From assembly GCF_000165425.1 (NCBI RefSeq), contig NW_001798989.1, positions 124,001 to 188,000 of the forward strand: a stretch of 64,000 bases of DNA. The letters run 5' to 3'. The notes beneath the pieces were generated by a model. It worked only from the letters and a program-made list of their open reading frames with translations, had not been told where the DNA came from and did not search any database. Position 1 is the stretch's first letter. Every line of letters starts with the position of its first letter. The position numbers and the translations under genes were made by a program. The stretch comes from Paramecium tetraurelia. Its lineage: Eukaryota; Ciliophora; Oligohymenophorea; Peniculida; Parameciidae. Of the stretch, positions 10,739 to 24,937 are shown piece by piece.

Positions 10739-13388
10739 ATGAGTTACTAGGCTCAACACTAAAATTAACCTCCGAACTACTAAAATATAAGAGAATAATA
10801 CCACATCTAAGGTGATTACAGTTAATCAGGTCTCTATAGAGTAAATATAAGTATTATTGAAATAGTAACAATAACAATCGAATCCTCAGATGGGAAGATA
10901 TACATAAGTAATTTAGAGAGTATATAATTAAGGCAAATCAAGACAAAGGTTCTCATCAGTTTTCTCAAAATGATTTGTCTCGTGAGCATCGTATTACTAA
11001 TAGTCAAAATGTTGGGCATCATGATACATCGCACGGTCATAACCATTCTGAAAATGAGCACCATGAAGGTCATTACAACCCTCTTTAGATGCCTTGTAAT
11101 TGGGAGATCGCAAAAAAACACGCATTATCAAGAAGGACAGCAAAAGAGAAGACAAAGGACCCGACTAAAACTTTAGCAGGTAATTGGAAATTAATAAAAT
11201 TTCAGTTGAAACTTGCCCTTGTTGCGGCTTTGAAGTTGATAGAGAAGATATTCCGTTTTGCTCGGATCCTATGGCTTTATCATTTTTGGGATCCGGCTTT
11301 ACGTTATTCTACAATTACTTAAAATATTGCATTATCATACTGTTTATACAATTGATTGTGAAATAGATTCATAACCTATATACAAACTACGAAGGGACAT
11401 ATTGTAGTCATATAAAAAGGGAAAAGATGGAAGGACACATTATAGAAGAGCCATACTGTCCAGATAGCATCTTTTTAAGACTGTCTTTAGCTAACAAATT
11501 AGAGTAATCAAAAATAGTTAAATTAGTAATCGGGAAGCCTTAGAAACTATGCAAGTCTTAAATTTTATAAGTATTTTCATAATCATGTTCGTCCTCATTT
11601 ACTTCAGAAAAAGCCAAAGGTAAATCGATACTACCATAGATGAAGAATAATTGACTCCTGCAGATTATACAATTTGTGTTAAAAATATTCCCACTGGGTT
11701 ATCTGTTGATTACAAAGCTGAATTAACAAATTTATTTTAAAAATATGCGGTATTAGATTCTTCTAAAGAAATAATTGTTAGAAAAGTAGTATTAGTATAT
11801 GATATTGAAGAAATCATTGAATTAGAGAAAAAACTAGATACTTTGATTGAAAGAAAGAAAGAAGCAATAGCAGAACATAATTTTGATTTTCATCATTCAA
11901 GTGTTAAACAAATAGATGAAGAAATAGAACACCTTGAACATTAAATCCATAAGATAGAAGAAGAATATGAACTTCATAATACTAAATTTGCAGGCATAGC
12001 CTTTGTCTCATTTGATGATGAATCTATGAAATAATTGGTTTTATAAGAAAATCCCCATACATAATTAGAGAGAATCAAATCTCATTGGAATAGAGGCAAA
12101 CTAACAGGTCTCGGCAATGAGGATCTCTCATGGCAAGGATAAAAACTGTTCTTAGAACAGGCTCCAGAACCTAATGATGTTGATTGGGAGTTTATTCACA
12201 TAACAACCAATGAAAAGATATTCAAAAGAGTGAGAGCCTGGATCTATTATATATTGTTTGAAAGTGCAGCTTTCTTTGTTATCTATTTAATCTCCCACAG
12301 ACTTGCACTCTTGGGAGATAAAGCACATGAAGAAGAACTCTAAGGAAAATTAGATGAAGATACTAAAAGAAAGATCAACATAATGTCTTTTAGTATATCT
12401 ATGACTATCGTCTTATTTAATAAGTTTGGAGTAGCCAAAATAGTACATTACATCGTGGATGATGAAAAAATATCAAATAAGACAAAGTTCTAGATATCGT
12501 TTGTATATAAATATGCACTCGCACTATTTATGAATGCAGCCATCATCAGTTTTCTAGTAGATATTGTCATATTGAAAAATGTCAAAGGAGCTGGAGGTTT
12601 TATTTAGAATGAGAGCCAGATATTTGTACTTAATGCCATATTTCCTCCCTTTATTTGGTTTGTTGATCCATGGAGTCTGTGCAAGAATATTTGGAGAAAA
12701 TACATAATTTCAAAAGGAGATAAAGCTTTGCTTACTCAATAAGAAGCTAACAAACTTATGGAAGAACCAGACTACTTGTCGGCAAAGAGATATTCAGATG
12801 TTATGAAAACTATGTGGTTCACATTTATGTATGGTACTGCCATTCCATTGGGTACTTTATTTAGTGCATTTGGTATTCTAATTTATTACTTTGTTGACTA
12901 TTATAATATTTTAAGAAGAAGAACTGTCAAGGAATCCATCAGCATTCAATTATCCACAGGTATTCGTTTATTACTACTTTATAGAAATGATTGAAATGCT
13001 TGAGTACATTATTTCTTGGTGTGCATTCGGCGAAATGATCATGACTTACACCTTCTTTCATGAAGTGAGCAAAATAGATATTCTGTTAATCATTTTGGCT
13101 ATTATATATTAATAATTGCCAATGGAGGATATTTCTGAGTACCTCTTTCCAGTTGAAAACAATGAAGAAGTATTTTGCATCTATAATTAGATTAAACCAT
13201 ACGCTGAAGGTAGTGCCAGTTTTGATACCGACTATGATAGAGAGAACCCAGTCACTAAACATAAGGCTTTAGCTGAATGGAACTAAAAATAGAAAAGCGA
13301 TGAAAATCCTCATCACAAAGTTAAGAAAATCTTACAATAATAAGATGAATTTGGATATGTTGCAGATGGACACTATGGACGTAGATGA
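10739..13388 (+). CDS. OSCA/TMEM63-like multi-pass channel
   Basis: The protein begins with a Gln/Asn-rich cytosolic region and a histidine-rich stretch (HHDTSHGHNH), then a CPCC pair. The membrane region starts near 11270. Between TM2 and TM3 is an RRM-like cytosolic domain (YTICVKNIP..GIAFVSFDDES) with an inserted coiled coil, the arrangement of OSCA/TMEM63 (DUF221) calcium-permeable mechanosensitive channels. Later helices carry LTQQEANKL, AIPLGTLFSAFG and YYNILRRR. Five introns of 23-26 nt are needed, one ending AAG (10893-10917 region). The last motif, DRENPVTKH, is shared with the partial gene at the right end of the window, a second member. An anoctamin assignment is the main alternative; the RRM-like loop favours OSCA. 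Confidence 0.7.
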
Positions 13389-13572
13389 TTTACCTTAAAA
13401 TAGAATTCTTTATTCAAAAGTTATATTGGCATTTTAAGTTTTAATCAATAATTTTTCAAAGATTTTTTTATTTAAATAACTTTTTATTCTGAATATTAAT
13501 TCATCGTAGCGCTTTCATTGCAAAAGCATTTACTCTATGTTAAAATATAATGGCCATAAAATTTAAACAAAG

Positions 13573-14009
13573 AGATGGATGAGACAATTATTTAAATTTC
13601 AAAGGATCAAAAATGTATTAACATTAACATAAAATAGTATTGTAATTTGGAATTTTTACAGAAGATGAATGACTATCAAAAATTTTATTAATTCAAAGAA
13701 TTATTGAATTCTAAAGTTTCTGAACGCTCTACCTCTTCAATAAAATCTAAACCTATTTAACTATCTTTGTAAATTTAAATATTTTAGTGATCAACATTCT
13801 ATAATTTTATATTTTAAGTTCACCATAAATCTGAAAAGTGTCCTCTTATCAAATTAAGTCAAAAATTCATTACACTTAGTGACAGATAGAACTCTATTTA
13901 TAAAAATTAAATGTTCTAAGAAATTCCTAATCTTAATCCTTTTACAAAGAATAATGATTAATATAATTATTCAAGTATTTTGAGCATCTTATTATCAATA
14001 GTAACTTGA
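13573..14009 (+). CDS. possible small unknown protein (+)
   Basis: A frame beginning MDETIIQISKDQKC runs to a TGA near 13789 and resumes in the same frame as FITLSDRQNSIYKN, ending with TGA 14007-14009. A 19-nt intron candidate (GTAAATTTAAATATTTTAG) would remove part of the break but shifts the frame, so the model does not close. The Ser/Lys-rich composition resembles ciliate coding sequence. It conflicts with the opposite-strand candidate at 13791-14149; at most one is likely to be real. Confidence 0.25.
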
Positions 14010-14149
14010 TTAAAACGACTAGAAACAATTTTTGATGAATGTTTAATTATTTTTAATACGACCTCACTAATATTAGCAGTAATATCTAAAAAATATTGCT
14101 TGATAAGGAATTTTAAATTCAAAGTTGATTTAATATATAAAAGTCTCAT
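13791..14149 (-). CDS. possible small unknown protein (-)
   Basis: From ATG 14149 a frame opens MRLLYIKSTLNLKF and continues through ILEQLYQSLFFVKG. A 29-nt intron ending AAG would carry it to a TGA at 13791, giving about 105 residues, helical and basic. No family is recognised. It overlaps the + strand candidate and could equally be a chance frame. Confidence 0.25.
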
Positions 14150-15098
14150 TTTTCATATTAACGAAAATAAATATAATATATATAATAAAAAGAAAGAATG
14201 ATATATTTCTTAAAATAGATATGAAGTATACTAATATTATTGGCAATAATTCTAAAATTGTATTATTTGTACGCAAATGCATTATCTAGAGGAATTTTCT
14301 AATTGATTGAAATAATATATTTAATAAGGAATATGTAATTTTTTATGTATATTTTGTAACTAAACTACCACTAATTCCTTATATTATTAGTTTTCATATA
14401 TATTATTAAAATTTCAATACATTTATAAGTAATATAACCCTTTATTAAAATTTAAGTTATTTTTAATTAAACTTCCTTATTTATCAATGACATACTATCC
14501 AATTGGCGTAAAATTGGACTTAAAATAAATGAAAATTCATAGGAGATTAAAAAAGGGTTTTTAAACCTATAGTATTAACAATGTACCGAATAGTGTTTAT
14601 TAAATAATAAAATATGTATTAAAAGTTGTAATTAAATTTTTAATAATTTGAAATAACTTTCGATATTGTAAATAAGGCTCTACCAGTCAATAGTTATCAG
14701 TTTTTCTTCTAATAGATGGGAAAATGAAATGTCAAATGCACTATTTAGTGACTATCTACATCAAACTTCCTTATGGTGATACAATATTTATTCTTGTTTT
14801 TTTATTATCATATGATTTATAAAACGAATATCAGAAAATTATTATTATTTAATTTCAGGTCGACAGTTAAAGTGAGAATGACTCCAATAAAAAATGATAT
14901 TGTTCCTAAAATCTCGAAATTTGAATACAATTAAAGAGCTTATAATCAGCTCTACTAAGATTTTGTAGTATCTGATAATTTTTCATTTTTAAAGTGAAAA
15001 TCTTTCTTCTTAATTGATTATTAATCATATTGATGCATTGTACAAGAAAGCACCTTCTCTTTGATAAAAGCTACTTTATCTCGTTTAACTAAGATAGT
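14150..15098. other. AT-rich intergenic region with two short + frames
   Basis: Most of this stretch is low-complexity AT sequence. Two short frames are open on the + strand. One is 14724-14897, starting MKCQMHYLVTIYIK with a hydrophobic middle. The other, from 14878, starts MTPIKNDIVPKISK and runs about 40 codons. Neither joins convincingly to the kinase at 15099, though one could be its first exon. No RNA gene was recognised. Confidence 0.3.
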
Positions 15099-16318
15099 AT
15101 GAATATTGGTGAAGTAAAATCACATTTATTAACTCAGTCTACCTAACATACGAAATATTCAATTCCCTTAACACTTTAAACAGAAATTGATTGGAAGGTC
15201 TCCTCAGAAAATTTATTGTTGGAGGCATTTAGTATAATTTGGAAAAATGAGTAGAGATATTTTTATGCAGACCCTAATGTTCTACTCAGAGTCAAAAATT
15301 ATCTAGGTGGAAGAGTAAGTTTTAAAAGAATAGATATTTTCTACAAATAAATCGGGAAAATAGAGAATAGAAGCTCAACCTCGGTATGTCATTTCCCTTT
15401 ATTAGTTTATAGATATACACCATATAAGGATTTGATGACGATAAAGTTTATGCTTGTAAGGAAGTGAAGAAATCAAAACAACACTCAAATAAAGTACTAT
15501 TATTCTTTCAATCTTAGTTATTTCAAAATGAAGTTGAAACTTTGAAGTAACTAAACCATCAAAACATAGTAAAGTTGGTAGAAGTGTTCGAAAGTGAAAA
15601 CTCCTATTTAATCGTCTTGGAATTATTGAAGGGAGGGTCTCTTTCTCAGTGTCTGAAATACTGCAGGTTGACCCTCAATGAAGTAGAAATAATATTAAAA
15701 GTATTATTCGTTTTGAAATCTAGTAAATTCTAGAAACTCTTTGTTACCTCCATGAGAAAGGCTTCGTCCACAGAGATCTTAAGCCGGACAACATACTTTT
15801 TCGCGAATTGGGATAATTCTCCAATTTAAAACTAATCGACTTTGGAATTTCCTGTAAGATTCCAGATTTGGAGAAAGATTCTGAAATGAGTTTTGGAACA
15901 CCTGGCTATATAGCGCCGGAAATTTTAAATAATACAAATAAAAAAAGATTATCATAAAAAATAGACATCTTTAGTTGTGGAGCCATACTATATTATATGT
16001 ATTCATATATATTGATTTATTAGGTTAACAGGATCAAGATTGATCTCCGGTGTTAGCGCATAGGAAATCTACTAAAACAACAAGAAATATACCCTCAACA
16101 ATCAAATACTTCAAAAAGTCAAAGCTGAAAATTATAGAGAACTATTATCAAAGATGATTAATGAGGATCCTGATTAAAGAATAGATGCAAGACAAGCTTT
16201 AAATTACTTCTAATTGATGACCGTCCAAACAAAGGGTTCCTTATCTACTTCATTGCATTGTGCCCAAGATCCAATTCAAAAATTACCAAACTTTAGAAAG
16301 TTGATAACGAAAAGTTGA
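15099..16318 (+). CDS. Ser/Thr protein kinase, tandem copy 1
   Basis: About 370 residues after removal of three introns (29 nt, 23 nt and 25 nt). The N-terminal ~100 residues look like a small PH-type or lipid-binding module (RYFYADPNVLLRVK) and precede a complete kinase core. The VAIK lysine is in VYACKEVKK, the catalytic loop reads [11 protein letters not shown], the metal-binding motif is DFG (LIDFGIS), and the activation segment ends GTPGYIAPE. The glycine-rich loop is poorly conserved. A C-terminal tail of about 45 residues is Ser/Thr rich. It belongs to the CAMK-like kinases expanded in Paramecium. The copy downstream at 16701 shares the same exon junctions (for example the intron before LTG) but has lost catalytic residues, so this is a duplicated pair. 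Confidence 0.8.
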
Positions 16319-16700
16319 CTATAAACCTAATTATTATTATAATTAATAAAACAAGTGAAATTTCTCTCGTCTCTAACGGAACCTAGTAGATTAGAACTCT
16401 TCATATATGTTGCAAATTGATCTATTTTCAGTAGAGATTTTTTTAATATAATTTATGTTACTACTTTTTATTAAACTTCCATAATTTAATTACTAATTAA
16501 TTTTACTCATTAGTAATTTTATTTATTTCTCCACGGCAGATGCATTGTAAATGTAAAAGATTTTAATAGGTAATGACTTTGCCATTATTTTGGGTGATTG
16601 GTTATTTAATTTCAAATAATCAGAATATTATTGTTTATATTAATTAATAAAATGATGTGCAAATGTAAGCATTTCTTTAGAGATACTGAATATTTCATTT
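16319..16700. other. intergenic region, nothing recognised
   Basis: AT-rich spacer between the tandem kinases. An ATG at 16652 opens a short frame that reaches TGA after the 21-nt intron candidate and was not used; the ATG at 16701 fits the downstream protein. Confidence 0.4.
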
Positions 16701-17952
16701 ATGAATAAGAGAACTCCATTCAAATAGGGAAAGTATTTTTTTAATACAAATAGTGAGAATGAGAAATAAATCAAGTACACAATATAATTAGACTTGTCAA
16801 CTATAATTACTTGGGTTTATGGAGATCGAAATTGTTTCATCGGGTTCAAATTCAGATGGAAATAGAAGATGAAAACAATGATTTTGGATTAATATAAATG
16901 TTTGAAACTCAAAAGCATTTTCGATGGAAAAGTCTCATATAATAATCTTGTCAAAATGTTTAATAGTGTAAAATCAATCCGAGAGCAATCAAATAATGCA
17001 GTAATAAGAGGGTTTTGATTGTTATTATAGATCCTACTGGTCCATAGCTGCATTGATTAAAGACCGTACTAGATGAAAGTGACACCGAATAGTATCAATT
17101 ATAATAAACTTGTATTGATGACACCTAATCATAGGATTTTATGTTGGAGTTAGATGTGTTAAGCCTTCAACACAAAAATATGATATCGGTGTCGGAATAT
17201 TTCGTAGAAAATGATAAATTTCATATCATATTTGAACATCTAGAAGGAAGGAGCTTGAGGGAGAGGATGAATTCGTAATATAAGATGAAAAAAGAGGAAA
17301 TTATAGTAGTTTTAAAAGTATTTATCTTTTTATTAAAAATAGTAACTTCTCAGTCTTCTAATCACATTGCATAATAAGGGATATATCTGTAGGGAGTTGA
17401 ATCAGGATAACATTTTTATACAGAAGGACGGTCGAATCATTTTGACAGAATTTGGATATACTACAAAATTAGGAGAAATAATGAGGACTAAAAGGGGAAC
17501 AAAAGATATCGATAACATCAATGATTTGACATTTCAAAATAACTTAGATTTGCATCCAAATAATGAGGAATTCGATAGATAATTTTGGTTTGCTTAAGAC
17601 ATCTATTCTCTTGGGGAATTGTTGCATGAAATGTAATGAAATGCATATATATATATACATTAGGTTAACAGGTAAAAGTCTCCAAAAAACGATCTTTGAT
17701 AAATATAGTGGATTTCAGTCCAGTCAAAATACGATCTCAACTTTGAGAAAGAGAGTCGGACTTAGGAAGCTATTGGATAGGATGCTAGAACCTGATCCTC
17801 GAATTAGGATATCGGCAGAATAGGCTCTTTACTTTATAAAGGATATGGAATTCGGAGATGATTCGTTTGTTGACTTTTCTGATTAAGATGAAAGGAATAA
17901 TTATTAGGAAGTTTATTAATTTATTTCAAAAGTATGTCTTTAGAATCTCTGA
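16701..17952 (+). CDS. degenerate protein kinase (pseudokinase), tandem copy 2
   Basis: The start MNKRTPFKQG joins by a 21-nt intron to a PH-like N-terminus parallel to that of copy 1 (QIKYTIQLD here, TKYSIPLTL there). The kinase core keeps its layout but key residues are lost: the catalytic loop is ICRELNQDN (HRD becomes CRE) and DFG is EFG (LTEFGYT). The region expected to hold the VAIK lysine, about 17005-17065, does not read cleanly. Frame LKTVLDESD is preceded in frame by TGA, and no canonical intron removes it. Later introns are intact, including the 25-nt one before QLLSLL and the 31-nt one before LTGKSL. It is either a non-catalytic regulator or a duplicate decaying into a pseudogene. 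Confidence 0.65.
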
Positions 17953-18074
17953 TATATATAAACTACTGATTTTCATTTTGTAATACACATACATATATAT
18001 ATATATTTTTGGGATGAATAAATAGGTATAATTAAATATTATTATATGATGAATATTGTACTAAAATAGGATGT

Positions 18075-18758
18075 TCATGATCTATAGAGGTTGGGTCTTT
18101 TTGCCTTGAACACTGTTCTGAATTTTTTGTGGCTGGCTCTTGGAACAGTTTTCACAATAGGGAATTTGATTGAATCACCCTAACATTATTATCATAGGAT
18201 ACTCTGTATTGATTGGTTTTTCCTCTCTTGATGTCTGCACTCTTAGTTAAGACTGAGGTTCTGAGGATGTGAATGGTTTATGGTTGGGCTCTGTGGTTTC
18301 CTGCCATTTCTTGGTCTAAAATAGAAGTCGATGCAAGTGTTTACATAATTGTGAGACAGCTCCATTTAAAGTGGTGTCTCTGAATTCCTTATACATGTTA
18401 TGAATGGTTGTTCTGGATTAGTATTTGAGCACGATTCCGTAGGTTTTGACATTGGTGTCTCTTCTTTCGAATAATTCTTAAACTGCCAAGATCTAACCAT
18501 GAGATGGTCTGAGCTTATTCAATCTTCTCAAATTCCACCTAGCCATTTTAATTTAAGCAATACCAGAATCTGCTTTTTGCAGCAACTGTATTTCTAGCAA
18601 AGATTCTCATGCTGATAACCTTTGGATTTGGATCTTCCTTTGATGGGAGTCTTCTTCCAGAAACCAAATATTATCTGGTCTACACAATAATTGCATTAAT
18701 ATTTTACTTTCATTTGGAGTGAGTTATCTTATGGATCCTAGGCTGAGTTTTTAACCAT
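18075..18758 (-). CDS. RPL18A: 60S ribosomal protein L18a (eL20)
   Basis: Component of the large cytosolic ribosomal subunit. Introns of 28, 25, 29 and 23 nt join exons reading [69 protein letters not shown] and [17 protein letters not shown]. These match the family in order, including the FARN..AKSRFW and HNMYKEFRD signatures. The C-terminus [10 protein letters not shown] is typical. There is a short ciliate N-terminal extension (MVKNSAQDPQ). Length about 190 residues fits. The gene is convergent with the pseudokinase, 122 nt away. Confidence 0.93.
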
Positions 18759-18801
18759 TTTGTATATATTTTAAAAAAAGATTTAATTTATCAAGTAATT
18801 A

Positions 18802-20267
18802 TCATAAACAATAGAATGCATAATTTGCTTTGCAGCTATTATTCTGAAAATTGGGCAAACTATTCTTGATAAGATGATCAATCAGTTGAACAGTTTCTTA
18901 ATGTCTATAGAATTTATCATTTTCATGATTTCTGAACATTTCAATGTTTCTCATTATGGTATCACCCACAACAAAATGCATATTCGCAATCTTTATTTTC
19001 GAATTGCTTTTAATATAGTCTACAATTTAGTTTCTCATTCTAATCATATGTCATCATATATACTTTTCAGCTCTTTATTCTGGACCCATGAGAGAAGGAC
19101 CTAAATGTAATTTCTTAAAGTGCTGTTTCGTCTTGACTTTCAGATCCTCCAAATATTTCAACTGCTTGACTCTGATCTATAATTATAGCATATCCTAATT
19201 GGCTCTATCAATCAGTTCCTTCAGATTCAATTATTGCAAATCTTGAGTGGAGCCATTCCTAAAGAGATCCTGCAATTTTTAATTAATCATTTGGAGATTC
19301 GCTGGAGCATAGACAAATAGATGACATAATCTAGCGTTGTCATCGTCAATTAATAAGATCTTATTGATAAAATTATCAACTTCAATGACAATCGATGGAT
19401 CTGAGTATATGATGTCGATATAAAAGTAATTAAACACTTTGTTTTGGATTTTAAATAGATTTTGAATCTTTGATATGTTGACCCACAAGTTGTTCTTGTT
19501 CAACTCACTACTTAGGGTTTCTTTGGAATGGTAAGTTTTAGTCGAATAAATGCAATCAAACCAGTCGATTTAAGTATTCTGCAGAGAATTGAGCTTCTGA
19601 TTTGGATTTAATTGCAACACCAATATCGATTCAGTCCTGATCTTCATTATCAATTGCTTATTGTTTAAAGGCTTTATTTATGGATTTTGAGAGTTAGGAA
19701 AATAAGTACCGTTGTATTCACCGAATAGCTAGCATAATATTTAAATATACAAGATTATAACTTAATATACATATCTTATTGAATTGACACAAATTTCTGA
19801 AACCTTTATATAAAATATACACATCCTCAGCATCTACATTTAAATTGATAATTTGAAATGAAAGGGAATTTAAATTACTCTATCTAATTTAACTATTGTT
19901 ACTTTCTTTCTGATTCAAGATTAGTGGGTGAGGTTTATGCATGAATCAACTTTCTTAATTGTTATTTTGGTCTGGGAATGAACTTAGGTCTTTTAAGAAT
20001 TATGTTAGTTGGTTTTGATATTTATGGCAATTCTGTAACCTCATTTACCGAAAAAGTTCTACTGGTGATTCCTTTATCTTCACTCTAATTCTAAGATTAT
20101 TATTATTTTGACTAATATGAAATCCTCGAATTTCTAGTGGCTGCAGTAATAGGATTAAAACTCTTACAAGTTGAATAATTTCTTATAGGAGCATTCTTTG
20201 TAATCAGCATTCCTGATAATTCATCCTGTCTTTTGGGGTATTGTTTTTTTTTTGAAATGCTCAACAT
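18802..20267 (-). CDS. unknown protein, ~450 residues
   Basis: Starting MLSISKKKQYPKRQDE, the first ~120 residues are Ser/Gln/Lys-rich and look disordered. The rest appears folded and is mixed alpha/beta (NLNVDAEDVYILYKGF, FNYFYIDIIYSDPSIVIEV, LCHLFVYAPANLQ). It closes with a coiled-coil-like helix and a C-terminal segment containing FVVGDTIMRNIEMF. Introns of 19, 22 and 24 nt restore frame and end in TAG, which supports the model. No motif that I recognise is present. The gene lies head-to-tail behind RPL18A with only 43 nt between its stop and the RPL18A start, so the RPL18A promoter must be short or lie within this gene. Confidence 0.7.
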
Positions 20268-20682
20268 AATTATTTATAAATGGAATACAAATTATTATTG
20301 TTAAATAATCGAATAAAATTAAATTTCCAATCCAAAATACACTGCTTTAGGAGATCCTCCTTCCCTTTATCAATGCATCAACAAGGAAATTTGTTAAAAT
20401 TAAATTTAATCAATTTAAAAAAATCCCCAATATATGTTCCTTTGTAAAATAGCTTATTCATGGATTATTTAAATATCCAGCCATTCACTTTAGAAGAAAG
20501 ATGAAAAAGGCTTTGTGCAAATGATTATTATTGTAATTAATTGAGATGCTTAATAAATATTACTTAATCTAGTATAAATTAATAAAGATCTTAAATTAAA
20601 AGATTTATTCAATATTTATGATACACATTATTTACAACATTATCAAACAATAATAATTAATAAGTTACTTACATATTCAAAA
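20268..20682. other. divergent intergenic region, likely two promoters
   Basis: This gap separates a minus-strand gene starting at 20267 from the CDPK gene starting at 20683, so both upstream regions must lie here. It is AT-rich with several T/A tracts; no coding frame or RNA structure was recognised. Confidence 0.4.
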
Positions 20683-22741
<2,059 letters not shown>

Positions 22742-22959
22742 TGAACTAAAGTTAATTGATATTATATAATCACACAATTATTTATATTGATTAAATTATT
22801 TTCTAAAGGAGAAGGATTTGTATATTATGTACAGATTCTTTGAAAACATTAATTAAGTATTAGTGTATAACTTTGAGATTTAGGATTTTGCATGTATTTA
22901 AAAAATGAAAATTTTATTAGTTAATTATAATAACAATATAATCTGAATGATAATGGTAA

Positions 22960-24079
22960 TCATTTTTTAGCTTTTTTCTTTTTCTTAGACTTTTTCTTCT
23001 TATTCTTTCTTCTCTTTCTTTTTTTTGTCACCTTTTTGATTTCTTCAAGAATTGCATTTTAAATTTCAATAGGAACTTCAAGTCTGCAAACTGTTTTGTA
23101 CATTTTGATACACTCTAAGAATTTCTTGGCGGCTAATTAATAAAGATTATAATTACAATCATCATACAAAGCATTTCCTCTAAAATCATAGACTTGTATA
23201 GAATTATTTTTAGTTAACACTTCGCATATTTTTTCAATAAGAGGGACATCTTCAGACTCACCAAATTGATTATTAGCTATATTCAATTCCTCTAACCATT
23301 CATTAGTTTCTAGGGCTCTAAACAACTAATAAACACTAAAAATGAATTCATCAATTACCCTTGATTTCTCAGAAAATTTCCCTCTAAAAATAAATATCTT
23401 AAATCGCAATCAACAAAAGATAAAATGTCCTAAATATATTTAACGCTTTCTAAATCTAATCTACAATAGTTTAATGACAGTTTTCTAATTGTTGCTAAAG
23501 TAATATAAAAATTAGGAGTTTACTATTCATTTCCAATCCCTTGCTTAATTCTTTCATTCCCTCACAACCAATATAATTAAAGTCAAGAATGAGTTCCTAT
23601 ATGGGAACCTTGAAAGCAGGTGACAAGGCATAACCGAGAGAAATGCATCCTTGTGGAGTGATTTCATTTTCTGTCAAATCCAATACTTTAGTATTCTAAG
23701 CCTTCTAAATATAATTTGCCAAATATTTGACACCTTCATTGTTGTTTAATCCAAGACCAGCTTTCACTAGCCAGATGTTGGCCAAATGCTTGTAACTATT
23801 TTTTGAATTATTAATATACTTTAGATCCATTAATGCCTCAAAAATACCTCTAATTGCATTGGGTCCAATTTCTTCAATGATGTGAAGCTAAATCTAAGTG
23901 TTATGAATTACAGTGGTTAAATGCTCTTGATTTTCTATTGCTTATGCAACTGCTTAAACAAATATTTTGTTTTATGCCACTCCAAGACTTTGGATCTTCC
24001 TATTGTAAAATCTCATGATTTGGGTAGTGGATTCATCATTATCTTCTCCTTTTTTGCCTTTCTTGCCCTTTTTGGACAT
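22960..24079 (-). CDS. leucine-rich repeat (RNI-type) protein
   Basis: The protein begins with a basic MSKKGKKGKKGED and contains ribonuclease-inhibitor-like repeats such as TKVLDLTENEITPQG, IQELILDFNYIGCEG, RKLSLNYCRLD and LEELNIANNQFGE. Two introns (29 and 23 nt) fall inside the repeats. The C-terminus is a run of about 25 Lys/Arg residues (near 22965-23040), which suggests nuclear targeting or binding to an acidic partner. The repeat type is that of RanGAP/NLR-like LRR proteins, which act as interaction scaffolds. No enzymatic domain is seen. It lies convergent to the CDPK gene. Confidence 0.8.
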
Positions 24080-24172
24080 GAAATATATATAATAAATAAA
24101 TTATATATTAATTCTTTGACCACAATTCTGTGTATTATTAAAGACATTGCACTATATTGACACAAATAAATA

Positions 24173-24822
24173 TCATAACTCTTGATGTTTTAAAAGATAA
24201 AACTTAATCTTATAAATATCATTTGGCAATCCTTCTTAGAACTATTAGTCCATGATTTAGAACCCGCATTACTTGATTAAGTTCTAGTATATTCTGTCAG
24301 ATCTAGTAATTGAAGCGTCTTCTTCATCGTATAAATAATCCTGTTATGAAATATTCTCCTTTAAAACAATGGGAGTCTTCTTGAATTTTGAGAGCATGTT
24401 ACAAAAGTCTTAATCCGTTAGATACATACTAATCCATTGGATCCAGATGCAATCATAATGAGTAGAAGGTTCAAATTCTTCTACTGACATTTGATAATAT
24501 TAACAATTGAATTTGCTGAGCTTTCTCTTAGATTCATTTACAAATTTAGCTTCCCTCTCTACTAAATGAATCTATAATCAAGGAGATATCTTACTTCCTT
24601 AAAATATTTGGTAAATAACTGTTCTGATATTCTGCCTACTCCTGCTCCTAATTCCAAGAGAGTGTTAAATTATTGGATGTTCTTAAGTAGGAACAATTCC
24701 GACTGTTGAATGTCTACATTATTTATTTCATCATATCCACCCAACATGCTGCTATTAGTAATGGTTTGTTTGGCCCAAAATTGCTTATTGATTTCTTTCA
24801 TGGATTGTTTTGCGAAATTCAT
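24173..24822 (-). CDS. NTMT1: N-terminal Xaa-Pro-Lys N-methyltransferase
   Basis: This enzyme methylates the free alpha-amino group of proteins with an N-terminal (S/P/A)PK-type motif, using S-adenosylmethionine. The family features are in order: MLGGYDEINNVDI, the SAM-binding LLELGAGVGRISEQL, the strand pair ending HLVEREAKFV, the substrate-binding YDCIWIQWISMYLTDQD, and VLKENISQQ. The C-terminal LPNDIYKIKFYLL also matches. A single 23-nt intron (GTAAGATATC..TTATAG) splits the SAM domain. Length about 208 residues is typical. Its start is 115 nt from the start-side of the + strand gene at 24938, so the two are divergent. Confidence 0.9.
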
Positions 24823-24937
24823 TTAATATTATTTTATGTAATCATTATCTGTGAAAAATACAAAATATCAAATACAATATAGAGAATGGTAATTATATAC
24901 AATAGATCTCCAGGAGTTACTCATGTCATCAGAAAAG

